Under the pieces are notes generated by a model. That model saw only the letters and a list, made by a program, of their open reading frames with translations, made no database searches and was not told the origin of the DNA. A DNA stretch of 64,000 nucleotides from the NCBI GenBank assembly GCA_052298855.1, contig DAVZXP010000001.1:62001-126000 (forward strand). The letters run 5' to 3'. Both the position numbers and the translations under genes were made by a program. This DNA comes from Fimenecus sp052298855 (GTDB lineage: Bacteria; Bacillota; Clostridia; Oscillospirales; Acutalibacteraceae). Positions 34,831-43,524 of the stretch are shown piece after piece; within the stretch, counting starts at the first letter, position 1, and each line of letters starts with the position of its first letter.

Positions 34831-37800
34831 TTATCTTGTCTGAGAAATTACATTAGCGTTACCAACAGCTGCACTCATGATCGGAGTCAAGTCTGCAACT
34901 GAGATTTCGCCGCTTGCGTCAGCGTCTGCTGCCTTTGCATATACACCGTCAAGAGCTGTAAGGCTGTTAACGTTCTTATCAACTGCGAATGCGTCGAATG
35001 CGTCAACTACGCCGTCACCGTTTACATCACCGTAAACAACAACATAGTAAGATGCAACAACGCCAACACCGTCGATTGAAACCTTAACCATAGCACCTGT
35101 ACCATAGCCGTTTGACTTAGAAGGTGTAACAGCAAGTTTAGCTGCTGCATTGGAAGCCTTAATATTCTGAAGAATAGCATCAGCTGTTGTAACAGTGCCG
35201 GGTGTGATACCCTGAATGTATTTAACATCCTGTGCAACCTGGTTTACAACGCCTGAACCTGTCGGATCAAGAGTAACGCTTGATACGAAGTTGTTGAGAG
35301 CTGCCTGGAGTTTGTTGCAAGCTGCGTCAACCTTTGCCTTTTCCTTATTGGAGTTAAGTCTGTCATATGCTTTGAATGTAAGTGCTGAGTGGTTGTAAAG
35401 AATACCTGTGTAGTCTGTACCGTCAACTGTTACGTTGTACTCAACACCGAGAGCCTGAACAAGCTGCTTCCAAGCTTCGGTAGCATCAACATTAGCCTTA
35501 ACAGTGAAGAGATCACTGTGGTTAACGATTGTGTTAGCCTGCTCGATAAGAGCTGAGAGCTCGCCGTCAAGATAACCGTTATCCTTCATTGAATATTTCT
35601 TCGGAAGGAGATCGTTCTGAGCCTTCATAAGCGCATACTTAGCGTCGAAGATCTGTGACTGACGTGCATTTGCATCTTTTGCAACTGCCTGTGCGTCAGC
35701 AAGAGCCTTAGTATAAGCTGCCCAAGAATCTGCGCTGTAATCAGCTTCCTTGTAGCCCTTAGCTGCTGCAATTGAAAGTTCCTGGTTAAGGAAGTCCTTA
35801 ACAACAGGTGTCTTCATGTTAGCATCCATAAAGCCGAAGTAGTATTTGATTCTTGCGATTGCGTCTTCAACATTTACTGTTGAATATACAGGAGCAACGA
35901 AGTTAGCCAATGCATCGTTGTACTTGGTCATAGCTTCCTCAGAGGGAGCAGAAACAGTAGCGTCGATACCTGTCTTAATGTTGCCGCCCTTAGCAGCTGC
36001 GATAGCCTCGATAACTGCCTGTGAAAGGTTCTCGCCCTCAATGTATTTTTCGGGCTTAGCAGGACCCTTAGTAGAATCGATCATCTTATAACCTGCCTTT
36101 ACAGCCTTGTCATAAGCGAAGAACTCGTAAAGCTCGTAGTTCTCGTAATCAATTTCGTAGCCCTTTGCCGCTGCGATTGCGTCGATAGCTGCTGAAATGT
36201 CATTAACATCTGCTGTATCGCCGACAATCGGATTCTTCATAAGCTTTTTATAAGCGCTGTCAAGTGCTGCGATTGCTCCCGGAATCTGAGACATTACATC
36301 TTCGTCATCCGTATAAGTTTCCGTCTTCGGAGCGTCTGCAAGGAATTTAACCTGCTTAAGAGCAGTTTCATATGCTGTGAAATCCGCCTGAGCGTCAGCA
36401 CCGAAATCAGAAGCCTTAAGGTTCTTGTCGATATATGACTTTGCAACATTTTCTATATCATAGTCATTGTAGTAAACGAAGTCATATTCGAAAACAGCAG
36501 TACCTACCTTGTTGCCAAAGTACTTCCACTCATATCTAACAGCAACCTGGCCGCCATCATAATAACCGTACGGTATTTCTGTAGCAGAAGTTACACCTGC
36601 TTTAGCCTTATAAAGCAAACCTGATGCTGAACCGTTTCCGCCTTGGCCTTTAGCGTCGATAGTTTCAGGCCACTCTGCTTCTGCACGGTCGGTTTGTGCT
36701 TCAAAATACTGTGCAAAATCTCCGCTTGCCGGAGCAACAGATTCATAAATTTTTGCGAAGTTCTTTGATCTCTTTTCGTTATTTTGAACTTCACCGGTCA
36801 AGGTTGTTACAGTTGTGAAAAGGTCTTTTGTGAATGTATACTTTTTATGCTGGCTCGAGAGTATACCGTTATTTGCCGAACCATCTGAAACCATATCATT
36901 CTCCTGGTCCCAGTTACTTGTCAAACGAGCATAAATAATCTTTGTCTGCTCTGTACCTATAGCCTTGCCGTCTTTACCTGTAATTGAATACTTAACCTTG
37001 AATGTAGCAACAGATTCCGTGTCAGCCGGTACAGTAACATTCATTTCAACAGTTGCGCCGGGGTTAAGTGTCTGCGGGAAATTGCCTGCAACTGTAACGC
37101 CCTCGTCAACTTCGATTGAATTGATTGTCAATACATAAGGATTATCGAGAACATTAGAATTTCTGTGCTTTTCAAGCATACCCGAAGCCTTGTTGGTAAT
37201 CTTCAAGGTGTTTGTAGCTGCAGAATGAAGATATGTGTCATTGCCACTTGTTGTAAAGTAAATTGACGGGTCCTTAAATTCCTGAGCGCCTGTCTTCCAA
37301 CCGAGGAACATACCGACTATCGGCATTGCAGGAGCAAGAAGACCGTTTGGTACAAGATATTGGAGTTTTCCTATCAATCCTTGTGACACTTGAGACCAAT
37401 TCAGTCCGCTACCTTTAATAGTGCCTGCAAGCATCTTTTTAAGGTTAGCCTGATTGAAAACATCATCAACTGTCTTGATTTCCGAAATGATAACATCGTA
37501 GTTGCCTGTGAGCTTGTAGAATACTACATTAATAAGTCCCTTAACAAGTGTAACTGCCTGTGTAAGAACATTTGCGTTTCTAAGAAGTCCGTTCGGAATC
37601 TTAAATGCACTTGCAACTGTCGGGAGATCTAAGTCAGCGATACCCTTTACAAGCTTGCCTCTGAGGATATTCTCAAGCCAAGTGTTGCTTGCTGTTGTAA
37701 CGCCTGTGCCGTCGAGCAACTGGTCAAGAGGAAGAATCTTAAGAAGGATTGTGTTGAGCTTAGCCCACGGATCCTGATATGTTGCAAGATCAACGGTGCT

Positions 37801-40104
37801 GCCACAATCAATGAACTTCTCAAAGTTCCATGTCCAGTCTTTAGCTGTGCTAAGTCCCCAGTCGAGAACCCAGTCAAGTTTGTACTGCCATGCGGGAATC
37901 TTCTTACCGCTTTCAACAACATAAGTACCGCCAGCCTTGTAAACAAGTGCTGTAGGAGTATTTGACGGGATAGCTTTAAGGTTGCTCATTACTGAATAGT
38001 AGCCTGCTGCTTCATCATCTTCACCGAGGTCGGCAAGGCTGCGCAAGTAATACATACCGAAGTCCATACCGATATTGAGCGCTGTATCAATCCAATAGTT
38101 AGCGTCATAGTCAGCGCCTGTAAGGATTGTCTTGGTGTTGTAATCAGCGTAGATAAGTTTGTCGAAGTTGTACTGGGGCATAAACTGTGTGCAAAGCTCA
38201 CGGAGTACAACTGAACCGAGTGCAAGAACCGATACATCATCAGCGCTGTCTGTACCAACTGTCTTGCAAAGTTTGTCCGCTGTGGGAAGCTGTGCCTGAG
38301 GCATAAGAAGTTTGATGCCTGCACATGCAAGACCTGTAAGAGCCTGCTTAACTGTGCCGTTCATCATCAAGTTGTAGTACGGTGAAAGCTTAGCGTCGCT
38401 GTAATACTCGTCGAAGATTTCTTCGGGAGCAATGCTGAATGCATATCTTGCTGCACGAAGAACGTTGTCAATGACCTTATCAAGGCCGCCGTCTTCCCAG
38501 CCAAGACCTGTTTTTCTAAGGTCATAGTCCTTGCCGTTTACATTAAAGCTCGGTACAAGAACTGTGTCAATTACCTTATAAACAAAAGCGTTAAGGCCGC
38601 CAAGAATTGTATCATAACCCTTTGCAGAGTTACCGATTGTTGAACCGTTAACTGACGGGATGAAATCATTAACGAAATCGTCGGTGATCTTCCAATCCCA
38701 GTTGAACATATAATAATATGTTGAAAGTTTTTCGGGAAGTGTACCCTTGAAGTATGTATCCTCGAAACGATAATAAGGAACACCGTCGATTACTTTATAA
38801 TCAGAGTATTCCCAAAGATAGAACTCCTGAGGCTTTGTGAAGAAATCGCCTGCTGCTGCCAAGCCTTTAACTGCATTAACTTCAGCTGCGGTCATTTTTG
38901 CAAAGCTTACACCGAGAGCACCTGCAAGAAGTTTCTTAACAGAACCGTTAAGAACTACGGGTGCCATCTCTGCAAATACATAAGGAATGAACTTGTAAAG
39001 AAGTCCGAGAGCGCTGTCAGAACCGTTTATTGAGAATGTAAGAGTACCATTGTTGATAGCGTCTCTAACTGACGGAAGAAGATAACCTGCATCACCGTTC
39101 TTATACCATTTAAGAGTCTGGTCTCCCGAGTAACCTGCGGGAGCAGCGTAAACATAAGTGTCTCCGCCCTCTGTTTCAAGAGTCTTTGTATAAGTAACAG
39201 TCTTAGTCCATGTGCCGGCTTCATTATTTGAACCCATAAGGGGTGCAAAGTTATAATCATACTGAGCAATCTGCTCTCCGCCGTTCTCAACAACGAAATA
39301 TCTCAAAGTCTGACCTGCAGCAGTCGGAAGCTCTGCAGTGTACTTAAGATCGTCGCCATTAGCGTTAACTCTGTATGATGTCCAAAGCATCGGCTTTGAG
39401 AGAAGCTCGGGGATAATCTTGTCAAGTACTGAAAGAACACCGCCGTTACCCGCTGTATTGGTAAAGGTACCGATCTCAGAAACCGCTGTATCCGGTCTTG
39501 CAAGAAGCGGGAAAACAAGCTTCTTAATTGTGCCGGGAACATCCTGAATAAGAGCACTTATTGCCTTTCTGTCAATCGGCAATAAGTTATTTGCAACACC
39601 AAGGTCCAAACCACTGGTGATAAGACGGTTTATGAAAAGTTCGTTTGCACTAACAAGTTCAAAAAGCTCGGTTAACATCTTTGTGGGAGTGTCTTTCTCA
39701 CGATTCATTCCTCTTTCCCAAGCTTTATTCTCTATGCTGTATGCAATACCAGCTCCCGATAACAACCAATATTTACCCTGGATAAAGTCACAAACATCAT
39801 CCACGGTTTTGCAAAGTGCATCTATAGATCTTAAGTCGATATTCAGCTTACCAAGTATCGAGAGATCAACTACCGTTGAAATGTTTGCCTCACTCAACAA
39901 CATTTCCAATTGGTCGAAAAGAATCGACAATCTCTCATCGGTTGTAAGTCTTGTTACAGAACCATTAGGGTTGTATGCTTCCAAAGCTTCAAGGTCTGTA
40001 ACATTTTCATACCTTGTCTTTGCAGCGAAAGACGCAACCGAAAGAGATGAGAAAATCATAAGAATTGCTAAGATTACACTCAACAATTTTGTTGACTTTT
40101 TCAT
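34831..40104 (-). CDS. Giant secreted dockerin protein, 1757 residues
   Basis: ATG at 40104 chosen (AGGAGG site; MKKSTKLLSVILAILMIFSS signal peptide). The first two thirds have no recognised domain and are rich in Leu, Asp and Tyr with repeated helical segments. The last third has FIVAR-like helical units (YSADSWAAYTKALADAQAVA, AAKGYEIDYENYELYEFFAY) seen in cell-surface adhesins, then a small domain ending YGTGAMVKVSIDGVGVVASY and a dockerin with two calcium loops, GDVNGDGVVDAFDAFAV and DADASGEISVADLTPI. The dockerin may fix it to a cohesin-bearing partner, perhaps one of the adjacent cohesin-like proteins. Function unknown; surface adhesin or scaffold is a guess. Confidence 0.85.
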   Translation of the reverse strand: MKKSTKLLSVILAILMIFSSLSVASFAAKTRYENVTDLEALEAYNPNGSVTRLTTDERLSILFDQLEMLLSEANISTVVDLSILGKLNIDLRSIDALCKTVDDVCDFIQGKYWLLSGAGIAYSIENKAWERGMNREKDTPTKMLTELFELVSANELFINRLITSGLDLGVANNLLPIDRKAISALIQDVPGTIKKLVFPLLARPDTAVSEIGTFTNTAGNGGVLSVLDKIIPELLSKPMLWTSYRVNANGDDLKYTAELPTAAGQTLRYFVVENGGEQIAQYDYNFAPLMGSNNEAGTWTKTVTYTKTLETEGGDTYVYAAPAGYSGDQTLKWYKNGDAGYLLPSVRDAINNGTLTFSINGSDSALGLLYKFIPYVFAEMAPVVLNGSVKKLLAGALGVSFAKMTAAEVNAVKGLAAAGDFFTKPQEFYLWEYSDYKVIDGVPYYRFEDTYFKGTLPEKLSTYYYMFNWDWKITDDFVNDFIPSVNGSTIGNSAKGYDTILGGLNAFVYKVIDTVLVPSFNVNGKDYDLRKTGLGWEDGGLDKVIDNVLRAARYAFSIAPEEIFDEYYSDAKLSPYYNLMMNGTVKQALTGLACAGIKLLMPQAQLPTADKLCKTVGTDSADDVSVLALGSVVLRELCTQFMPQYNFDKLIYADYNTKTILTGADYDANYWIDTALNIGMDFGMYYLRSLADLGEDDEAAGYYSVMSNLKAIPSNTPTALVYKAGGTYVVESGKKIPAWQYKLDWVLDWGLSTAKDWTWNFEKFIDCGSTVDLATYQDPWAKLNTILLKILPLDQLLDGTGVTTASNTWLENILRGKLVKGIADLDLPTVASAFKIPNGLLRNANVLTQAVTLVKGLINVVFYKLTGNYDVIISEIKTVDDVFNQANLKKMLAGTIKGSGLNWSQVSQGLIGKLQYLVPNGLLAPAMPIVGMFLGWKTGAQEFKDPSIYFTTSGNDTYLHSAATNTLKITNKASGMLEKHRNSNVLDNPYVLTINSIEVDEGVTVAGNFPQTLNPGATVEMNVTVPADTESVATFKVKYSITGKDGKAIGTEQTKIIYARLTSNWDQENDMVSDGSANNGILSSQHKKYTFTKDLFTTVTTLTGEVQNNEKRSKNFAKIYESVAPASGDFAQYFEAQTDRAEAEWPETIDAKGQGGNGSASGLLYKAKAGVTSATEIPYGYYDGGQVAVRYEWKYFGNKVGTAVFEYDFVYYNDYDIENVAKSYIDKNLKASDFGADAQADFTAYETALKQVKFLADAPKTETYTDDEDVMSQIPGAIAALDSAYKKLMKNPIVGDTADVNDISAAIDAIAAAKGYEIDYENYELYEFFAYDKAVKAGYKMIDSTKGPAKPEKYIEGENLSQAVIEAIAAAKGGNIKTGIDATVSAPSEEAMTKYNDALANFVAPVYSTVNVEDAIARIKYYFGFMDANMKTPVVKDFLNQELSIAAAKGYKEADYSADSWAAYTKALADAQAVAKDANARQSQIFDAKYALMKAQNDLLPKKYSMKDNGYLDGELSALIEQANTIVNHSDLFTVKANVDATEAWKQLVQALGVEYNVTVDGTDYTGILYNHSALTFKAYDRLNSNKEKAKVDAACNKLQAALNNFVSSVTLDPTGSGVVNQVAQDVKYIQGITPGTVTTADAILQNIKASNAAAKLAVTPSKSNGYGTGAMVKVSIDGVGVVASYYVVVYGDVNGDGVVDAFDAFAVDKNVNSLTALDGVYAKAADADASGEISVADLTPIMSAAVGNANVISQTR

Positions 40105-40444
40105 TTGTTTACCTCCTAATTGTTTTAACATTAAAAATTTAATGTCCGCACCCCGTTAATCGAATGCCGACGGGGGTGCCGCATCGGCTGTTTGCGACTG
40201 CAGTTTGTTTCTTGCCTCTGACCGCCCCTTTAAGGGAGGAGTCCGCAAACGCTGTCTTGTTAAACTCGGTAGCCTCCCACCATTCCCACTTATTAAAGTC
40301 GGTGGGAGACGATGATACACACCCGAGTAAATTATTACCAAAGGATGTGTATCAAAACAGGCTTTTGCCCGCCGAATATAGCGAGGGCATAACGACCGTA
40401 TCTAAAAAATTCGATACTTCGCCCATTACACCATTCCTATGGTT
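40105..40444 (-). promoter_or_regulatory. ~340-nt structured 5' leader of the giant dockerin gene
   Basis: Between the promoter at 40451-40479 and the ATG at 40104 the minus-strand transcript can form a series of stems: TGATACACA/TGTGTATCA (40313-40354), TCCCACC/GGTGGGA (40275-40307), GTTTGCG/CGCAAAC (40190-40250), and GCACCCC/GGGGTGC (40148-40179), the last competing with a GCCGA/TCGGC stem. I do not recognise a riboswitch class; the GEMM (c-di-GMP-I) core is not seen. A short frame reading through part of it has no ribosome site. Confidence 0.55.
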
Positions 40445-40450
40445 ATTAAA

Positions 40451-40479
40451 ATTATAGAATTTTATTATAAAAAAGTCAA
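40451..40479 (-). promoter_or_regulatory. Sigma-A promoter of the giant dockerin gene
   Basis: TTGACT (40474-40479), 17 bp, TATAAT (40451-40456). Start of transcription near 40444. Confidence 0.85.
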
Positions 40480-40514
40480 TAAATTATTCACGATTTAGTG
40501 CCGTTTTTCCGATT

Positions 40515-40657
40515 TGAACAAATAAAATTGTTATTTTTGGGCAAATTAATCAAAGAATTTTGGCAATATTTCCACAAAATTATGAACAAAATGTGAACAT
40601 TTTAGTTTTCGTCGTTTTTTGAACAAAGTTTTAGTCAATGCGGGCATTTACTGAACA
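40515..40657. repeat. Five TGAACA hexamers upstream of the giant-gene promoter
   Basis: TGAACA on the plus strand at 40515, 40583, 40594, 40620 and 40652 (TGTTCA in the sense of the gene), all in the same direction, just upstream of the -35 box. The surrounding 300 bases (40480-40802) are AT-rich and hold no gene. A candidate activator or repressor array. Confidence 0.4.
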
Positions 40658-40802
40658 TTTTATCGTATTTTGTCGATTATTTTTAAAGCCACAACATATA
40701 GTATTTGCCTGAAATTACCTGTCGAAATGTAGCTTTGGTATCAAAAAAGCTAAAAAGCCGTTAATCGGCACCCGTCGCCTTGCAAAACGGTATATCGGAG
40801 CA

Positions 40803-40843
40803 TATAAAAACACCTCGAACAAGCTTTCACTCATTCGAGGTGT
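40803..40843 (-). terminator. Terminator of the three-paralogue operon
   Basis: Minus-strand stem ACACCTCGAA / TTCGAGGTGT with T5 after it. A second, weaker GCCG/CGGC hairpin with T5 lies further on near 40757-40772. Confidence 0.88.
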
Positions 40844-40865
40844 GATTTATTTTATCGGGAATATT

Positions 40866-41375
40866 TTATTTGCCGATGCCGCCGATAATATCGCCGCCGA
40901 TATCACCGATGTCGCCGCCGTTTTCGATTTTGTCTGCAATGTCATAGAAGAAATCCTTAGCGGTATTTCCAAGACCTTCAATGGTATCACCTGCGCCGGA
41001 GAAGTCAATATCACCCATTCCGCCGATAAGACCTGAAAGCGTATCCATAATTCCGCCCAATGCAGAATCGCTGCCTGAAGATGACGCTTGCGTTGTGGGA
41101 GCCTGTGTTGCAGGAGCCTGTGTTGTGGGAGCCTGCGTTGTGGGCTCGGTTGTGGGAGCTGCCGGAGCTGCAACAGTAACGATCTGAGTTACTACCGGAA
41201 CCTTTTCCTCAACCTGCTTTATTTTGTGACCGCCCTTTGAACCTGCCGCATAAACCGCAACAGTAATTGCAAGTGCACAAACAATAGCACCTACTCTTGC
41301 CCAGCCTTTTCTGGTCTTGAGCTTCTTTTCAGCAAGCTCTTCAGGAGTTAACTGAACTTTCTCTTTCTTTGCCAT
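40866..41375 (-). CDS. Membrane-anchored Thr/Ala/Gln/Pro-rich protein (paralogue 3)
   Basis: 169 residues. It begins MAKKEKVQLTPEELAEKKLK, almost identical to the next gene upstream, then has a basic patch and one membrane helix (RVGAIVCALAITVAVYAAGS). Outside the membrane lies a repeat of TTQAPTTQAPATQAP type and a Gly/Asp/Ile-rich end (GGDIGDIGGDIIGGIG). It lacks the ~220-residue domain shared by its two larger paralogues, so it may be a cut-down copy or a partner. 19 bp after paralogue 2; last gene before the terminator. Function unknown. Confidence 0.75.
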   Translation of the reverse strand: MAKKEKVQLTPEELAEKKLKTRKGWARVGAIVCALAITVAVYAAGSKGGHKIKQVEEKVPVVTQIVTVAAPAAPTTEPTTQAPTTQAPATQAPTTQASSSGSDSALGGIMDTLSGLIGGMGDIDFSGAGDTIEGLGNTAKDFFYDIADKIENGGDIGDIGGDIIGGIGK

Positions 41376-41394
41376 ATTAGTTGCCTCCTAAAAA

Positions 41395-42387
41395 TTAGTA
41401 TACAAAGTTAGAATATTTAGCATTTGCTGCAAGGTTACCGGTACCTGTAATGCTAAGACCTGCCTTGAGCTGAAGCTCTGCGTCGGCAGTAAGTGAATAT
41501 TCAAGGCTCTGAAGCTTGCCGTCTGTGATAACAGCTTTAACCTTGATGTTCTTGTAATTAGCGTTAAGTCCTGTAACCGTAACTGCCGATACAAAGTTCT
41601 TGATTTCTGTGTTAACCTCGTCGAGAACAACGATATCATTTGTAAATCTTGAAACAGCCGTGTTACCGCTTCTGTCAGGATTTGATGAATCAGCAAGTGT
41701 GAATTCATATGTATCGCCGTTTACCGAAAGGTTCTGAATGTCGTTCGGCTGAAGAGTTGTAGCTTTAAGAGTGTAGCTTGAACCGTGATAAAGCTTCTCT
41801 GTTGTGCCGTCGTCCTTCTTAACGTCGATTGTGTCAAGAGTCATACCCTTCGGACAGGTTTCCTTCTTATCGCCTCTGCCGAGGAAGCCGCCGACAACCG
41901 AGTTCAAGTCTGAATTGGAGTCAACGCCCTGAATAATCTTATTAAGAATGTTTGTTGCCGAGCCAACGTTAATGTTGTCAACTGTGCAATGTCTTTCCCA
42001 ATCGTAGCCTGCTTTTGCGTCAACAGCAGCCTTTGTAGCGTTGTTGATAAGTGTTGCAACGGAAGCAGCGTCGCTTGAGCCTGCATTTGCCGAGCCTGCA
42101 TTGCCTGAGCTTGCAGGTGTTGATGCGTTGTTTGACGAACCGCCTTTTGATGAGCCGTCATCCCATGAGCTTGAGTTTGATGCGTTAGCAGCACCGCCGC
42201 TTACGGCAGTTGTGGTCTCGTCGCTTGAAGCAGGGCCGAGGCCCTGTGAGCGAGCAAAAGCGAATACGCCTGCAACGATTGCGAACGAAAGGAAAATAGC
42301 CCAGAAGCGAGTCCAACCGTTCGATCTGCGAATTTTTCTGTCAGCAATCTCCTCAGGAGTTAACTGAACTTTCTCTTTCTTTGCCAT
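41395..42387 (-). CDS. Membrane-anchored protein of unknown family (paralogue 2)
   Basis: 330 residues: N-terminal MAKKEKVQLTPEEIADRKIR, a membrane helix (FWAIFLSFAIVAGVFAFARS), a Ser/Gly/Asn/Ala-rich linker, then a secreted domain running ATKAAVDAKAGYDWERHC, LNKIIQGVDSNSDLNSVVGG, FLGRGDK, YTLKATTLQPNDIQNLSV, SRFTNDIVVLDEVNTEI, to a final NAKYSNFVY. The same blocks in the same order are in paralogue 1. The alternation of short strands and the 'TNI(K)VKA.ITDGKL..LEY' run suggests a beta-rich lipid- or ligand-binding fold, but no family is recognised. Confidence 0.8.
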   Translation of the reverse strand: MAKKEKVQLTPEEIADRKIRRSNGWTRFWAIFLSFAIVAGVFAFARSQGLGPASSDETTTAVSGGAANASNSSSWDDGSSKGGSSNNASTPASSGNAGSANAGSSDAASVATLINNATKAAVDAKAGYDWERHCTVDNINVGSATNILNKIIQGVDSNSDLNSVVGGFLGRGDKKETCPKGMTLDTIDVKKDDGTTEKLYHGSSYTLKATTLQPNDIQNLSVNGDTYEFTLADSSNPDRSGNTAVSRFTNDIVVLDEVNTEIKNFVSAVTVTGLNANYKNIKVKAVITDGKLQSLEYSLTADAELQLKAGLSITGTGNLAANAKYSNFVY

Positions 42388-42407
42388 TTGAGTTTCCTCC
42401 TAAGAAA

Positions 42408-43382
42408 TTAGTATACAAAGTTCTTGTAGCTTGCAGTAGTGTGGATAGCACCTGAACCGTTGATACCGATACCGAGTGCTTTAAGTGCAAGCTTAGCGCT
42501 TGTTGATGTCTCATACTCAAGAGAAACAAGCTTACCGTCTGTGATTGTGCCCTTAACCTTGATGTTTGTGTATTCGCCGTCAAGTGAGTTAACTGTTACA
42601 ACTGAAACCTGAGCCTTAATCTCAGCCTCAACCTCATCCTTTGTGATAATGTCGTTTGTAAATCTTGAAAGTGAGTTTGAACCGTCCTTTGCGGGAGTGG
42701 TTACGTTGTCAAGTGTGAACTCGAAGCTGTTGCCGTCAACCTTGAGGCCCTTAAGGTCCTCGGGCTTGAGTGATGTAGCCTTGAGAGCATAGTTTTTGCC
42801 GTGATAGTCGATAGCAGCCGCTGCGTCTTCGCCCTTCTTGATTGTGAGGTTCTTATCGCCTACTCCGAGGAAGCCGCCGACAACAGAGTTGAGGTCTGCG
42901 TTTTCGTCAACCATGTGAATAACCTTATTAAGTGTGCCTGTTGCGTTACCAACGTCGATAGGAGTTGTGTACTCACACTTTCTTACCCAATCGTAGCCTG
43001 CCTTTGAGTCAACAGCAGCCTTTGTTGCGCTGTTGAGAGCCTCAGCTACTGTCTTAGCTTCTGAAGCATCGGATGCAGGAGCGTCGCTTGATGTGTTTCC
43101 GCTTGAAGAAGCTCCGCCTGCCGTACTGCTACCGCCTGCGCTTGAGGCGCCCTGAGCCGCACCGCCGTTACCGGCATTCGAGCTACCCTGTGTAACAACC
43201 TTCTGCTCGATTGTCGTACCCTGTCCGAATGCTATGTAAACTATTGAATAAACAAGTACAATAGACATAAGAACTGCGAGTGATTTAAAGAAGGTCTCTC
43301 CGAAGATTTTTCTCTTCTCTTCCTTCCTTGCATTTTTAGCTTCCAACTCCTCGGGAGTCAGAACAGGTTTGTTTTTTGCCAT
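42408..43382 (-). CDS. Membrane-anchored protein of unknown family (paralogue 1)
   Basis: 324 residues from the ATG at 43382 (MAKNKPVLTPEELEAKNARK), preceded by AAGGGG. A membrane helix (SLAVLMSIVLVYSIVYIAFG), a Gly/Ser/Ala-rich linker, then the domain shared with paralogue 2: ATKAAVDSKAGYDWVRKC, LNKVIHMVDENADLNSVVGG, FLGVGDK, SRFTNDIITKDEVEAEI, and the matching end TASYKNFVY. First gene of the three-gene set and directly downstream of a good promoter (43449-43477). Tandem duplication is clear; the biological role is not. Confidence 0.8.
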   Translation of the reverse strand: MAKNKPVLTPEELEAKNARKEEKRKIFGETFFKSLAVLMSIVLVYSIVYIAFGQGTTIEQKVVTQGSSNAGNGGAAQGASSAGGSSTAGGASSSGNTSSDAPASDASEAKTVAEALNSATKAAVDSKAGYDWVRKCEYTTPIDVGNATGTLNKVIHMVDENADLNSVVGGFLGVGDKNLTIKKGEDAAAAIDYHGKNYALKATSLKPEDLKGLKVDGNSFEFTLDNVTTPAKDGSNSLSRFTNDIITKDEVEAEIKAQVSVVTVNSLDGEYTNIKVKGTITDGKLVSLEYETSTSAKLALKALGIGINGSGAIHTTASYKNFVY

Positions 43383-43448
43383 CTGAAAAATATCCCCTTT
43401 CAAATTCTTCTTGGCGTATAATTGCACATTATCAATCGATACATATAA

Positions 43449-43477
43449 AATTTACAATAAATTTCGCCGATTGTCAA
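43449..43477 (-). promoter_or_regulatory. Sigma-A promoter of the paralogue operon
   Basis: Consensus TTGACA (43472-43477), 17 bp, TAAATT (43449-43454). Confidence 0.75.
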
Positions 43478-43524
43478 TCAAATCTTTGGTTTTTATGTAA
43501 AATTTCAGTTTTTTTCTATACTTT

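Noticed and set aside
40156..40341. A 61-codon minus-strand frame in the dockerin leader
   Set aside because: No ribosome site, composition of translated hairpins, and it overlaps conserved-looking stems.
40105..40444. c-di-GMP-I (GEMM) riboswitch or T-box leader
   Set aside because: The conserved GEMM core (GCAAAGC, GGCAAACC) and the T-box motif (GGTGGAACCGCG) were not found; only generic stems are present.
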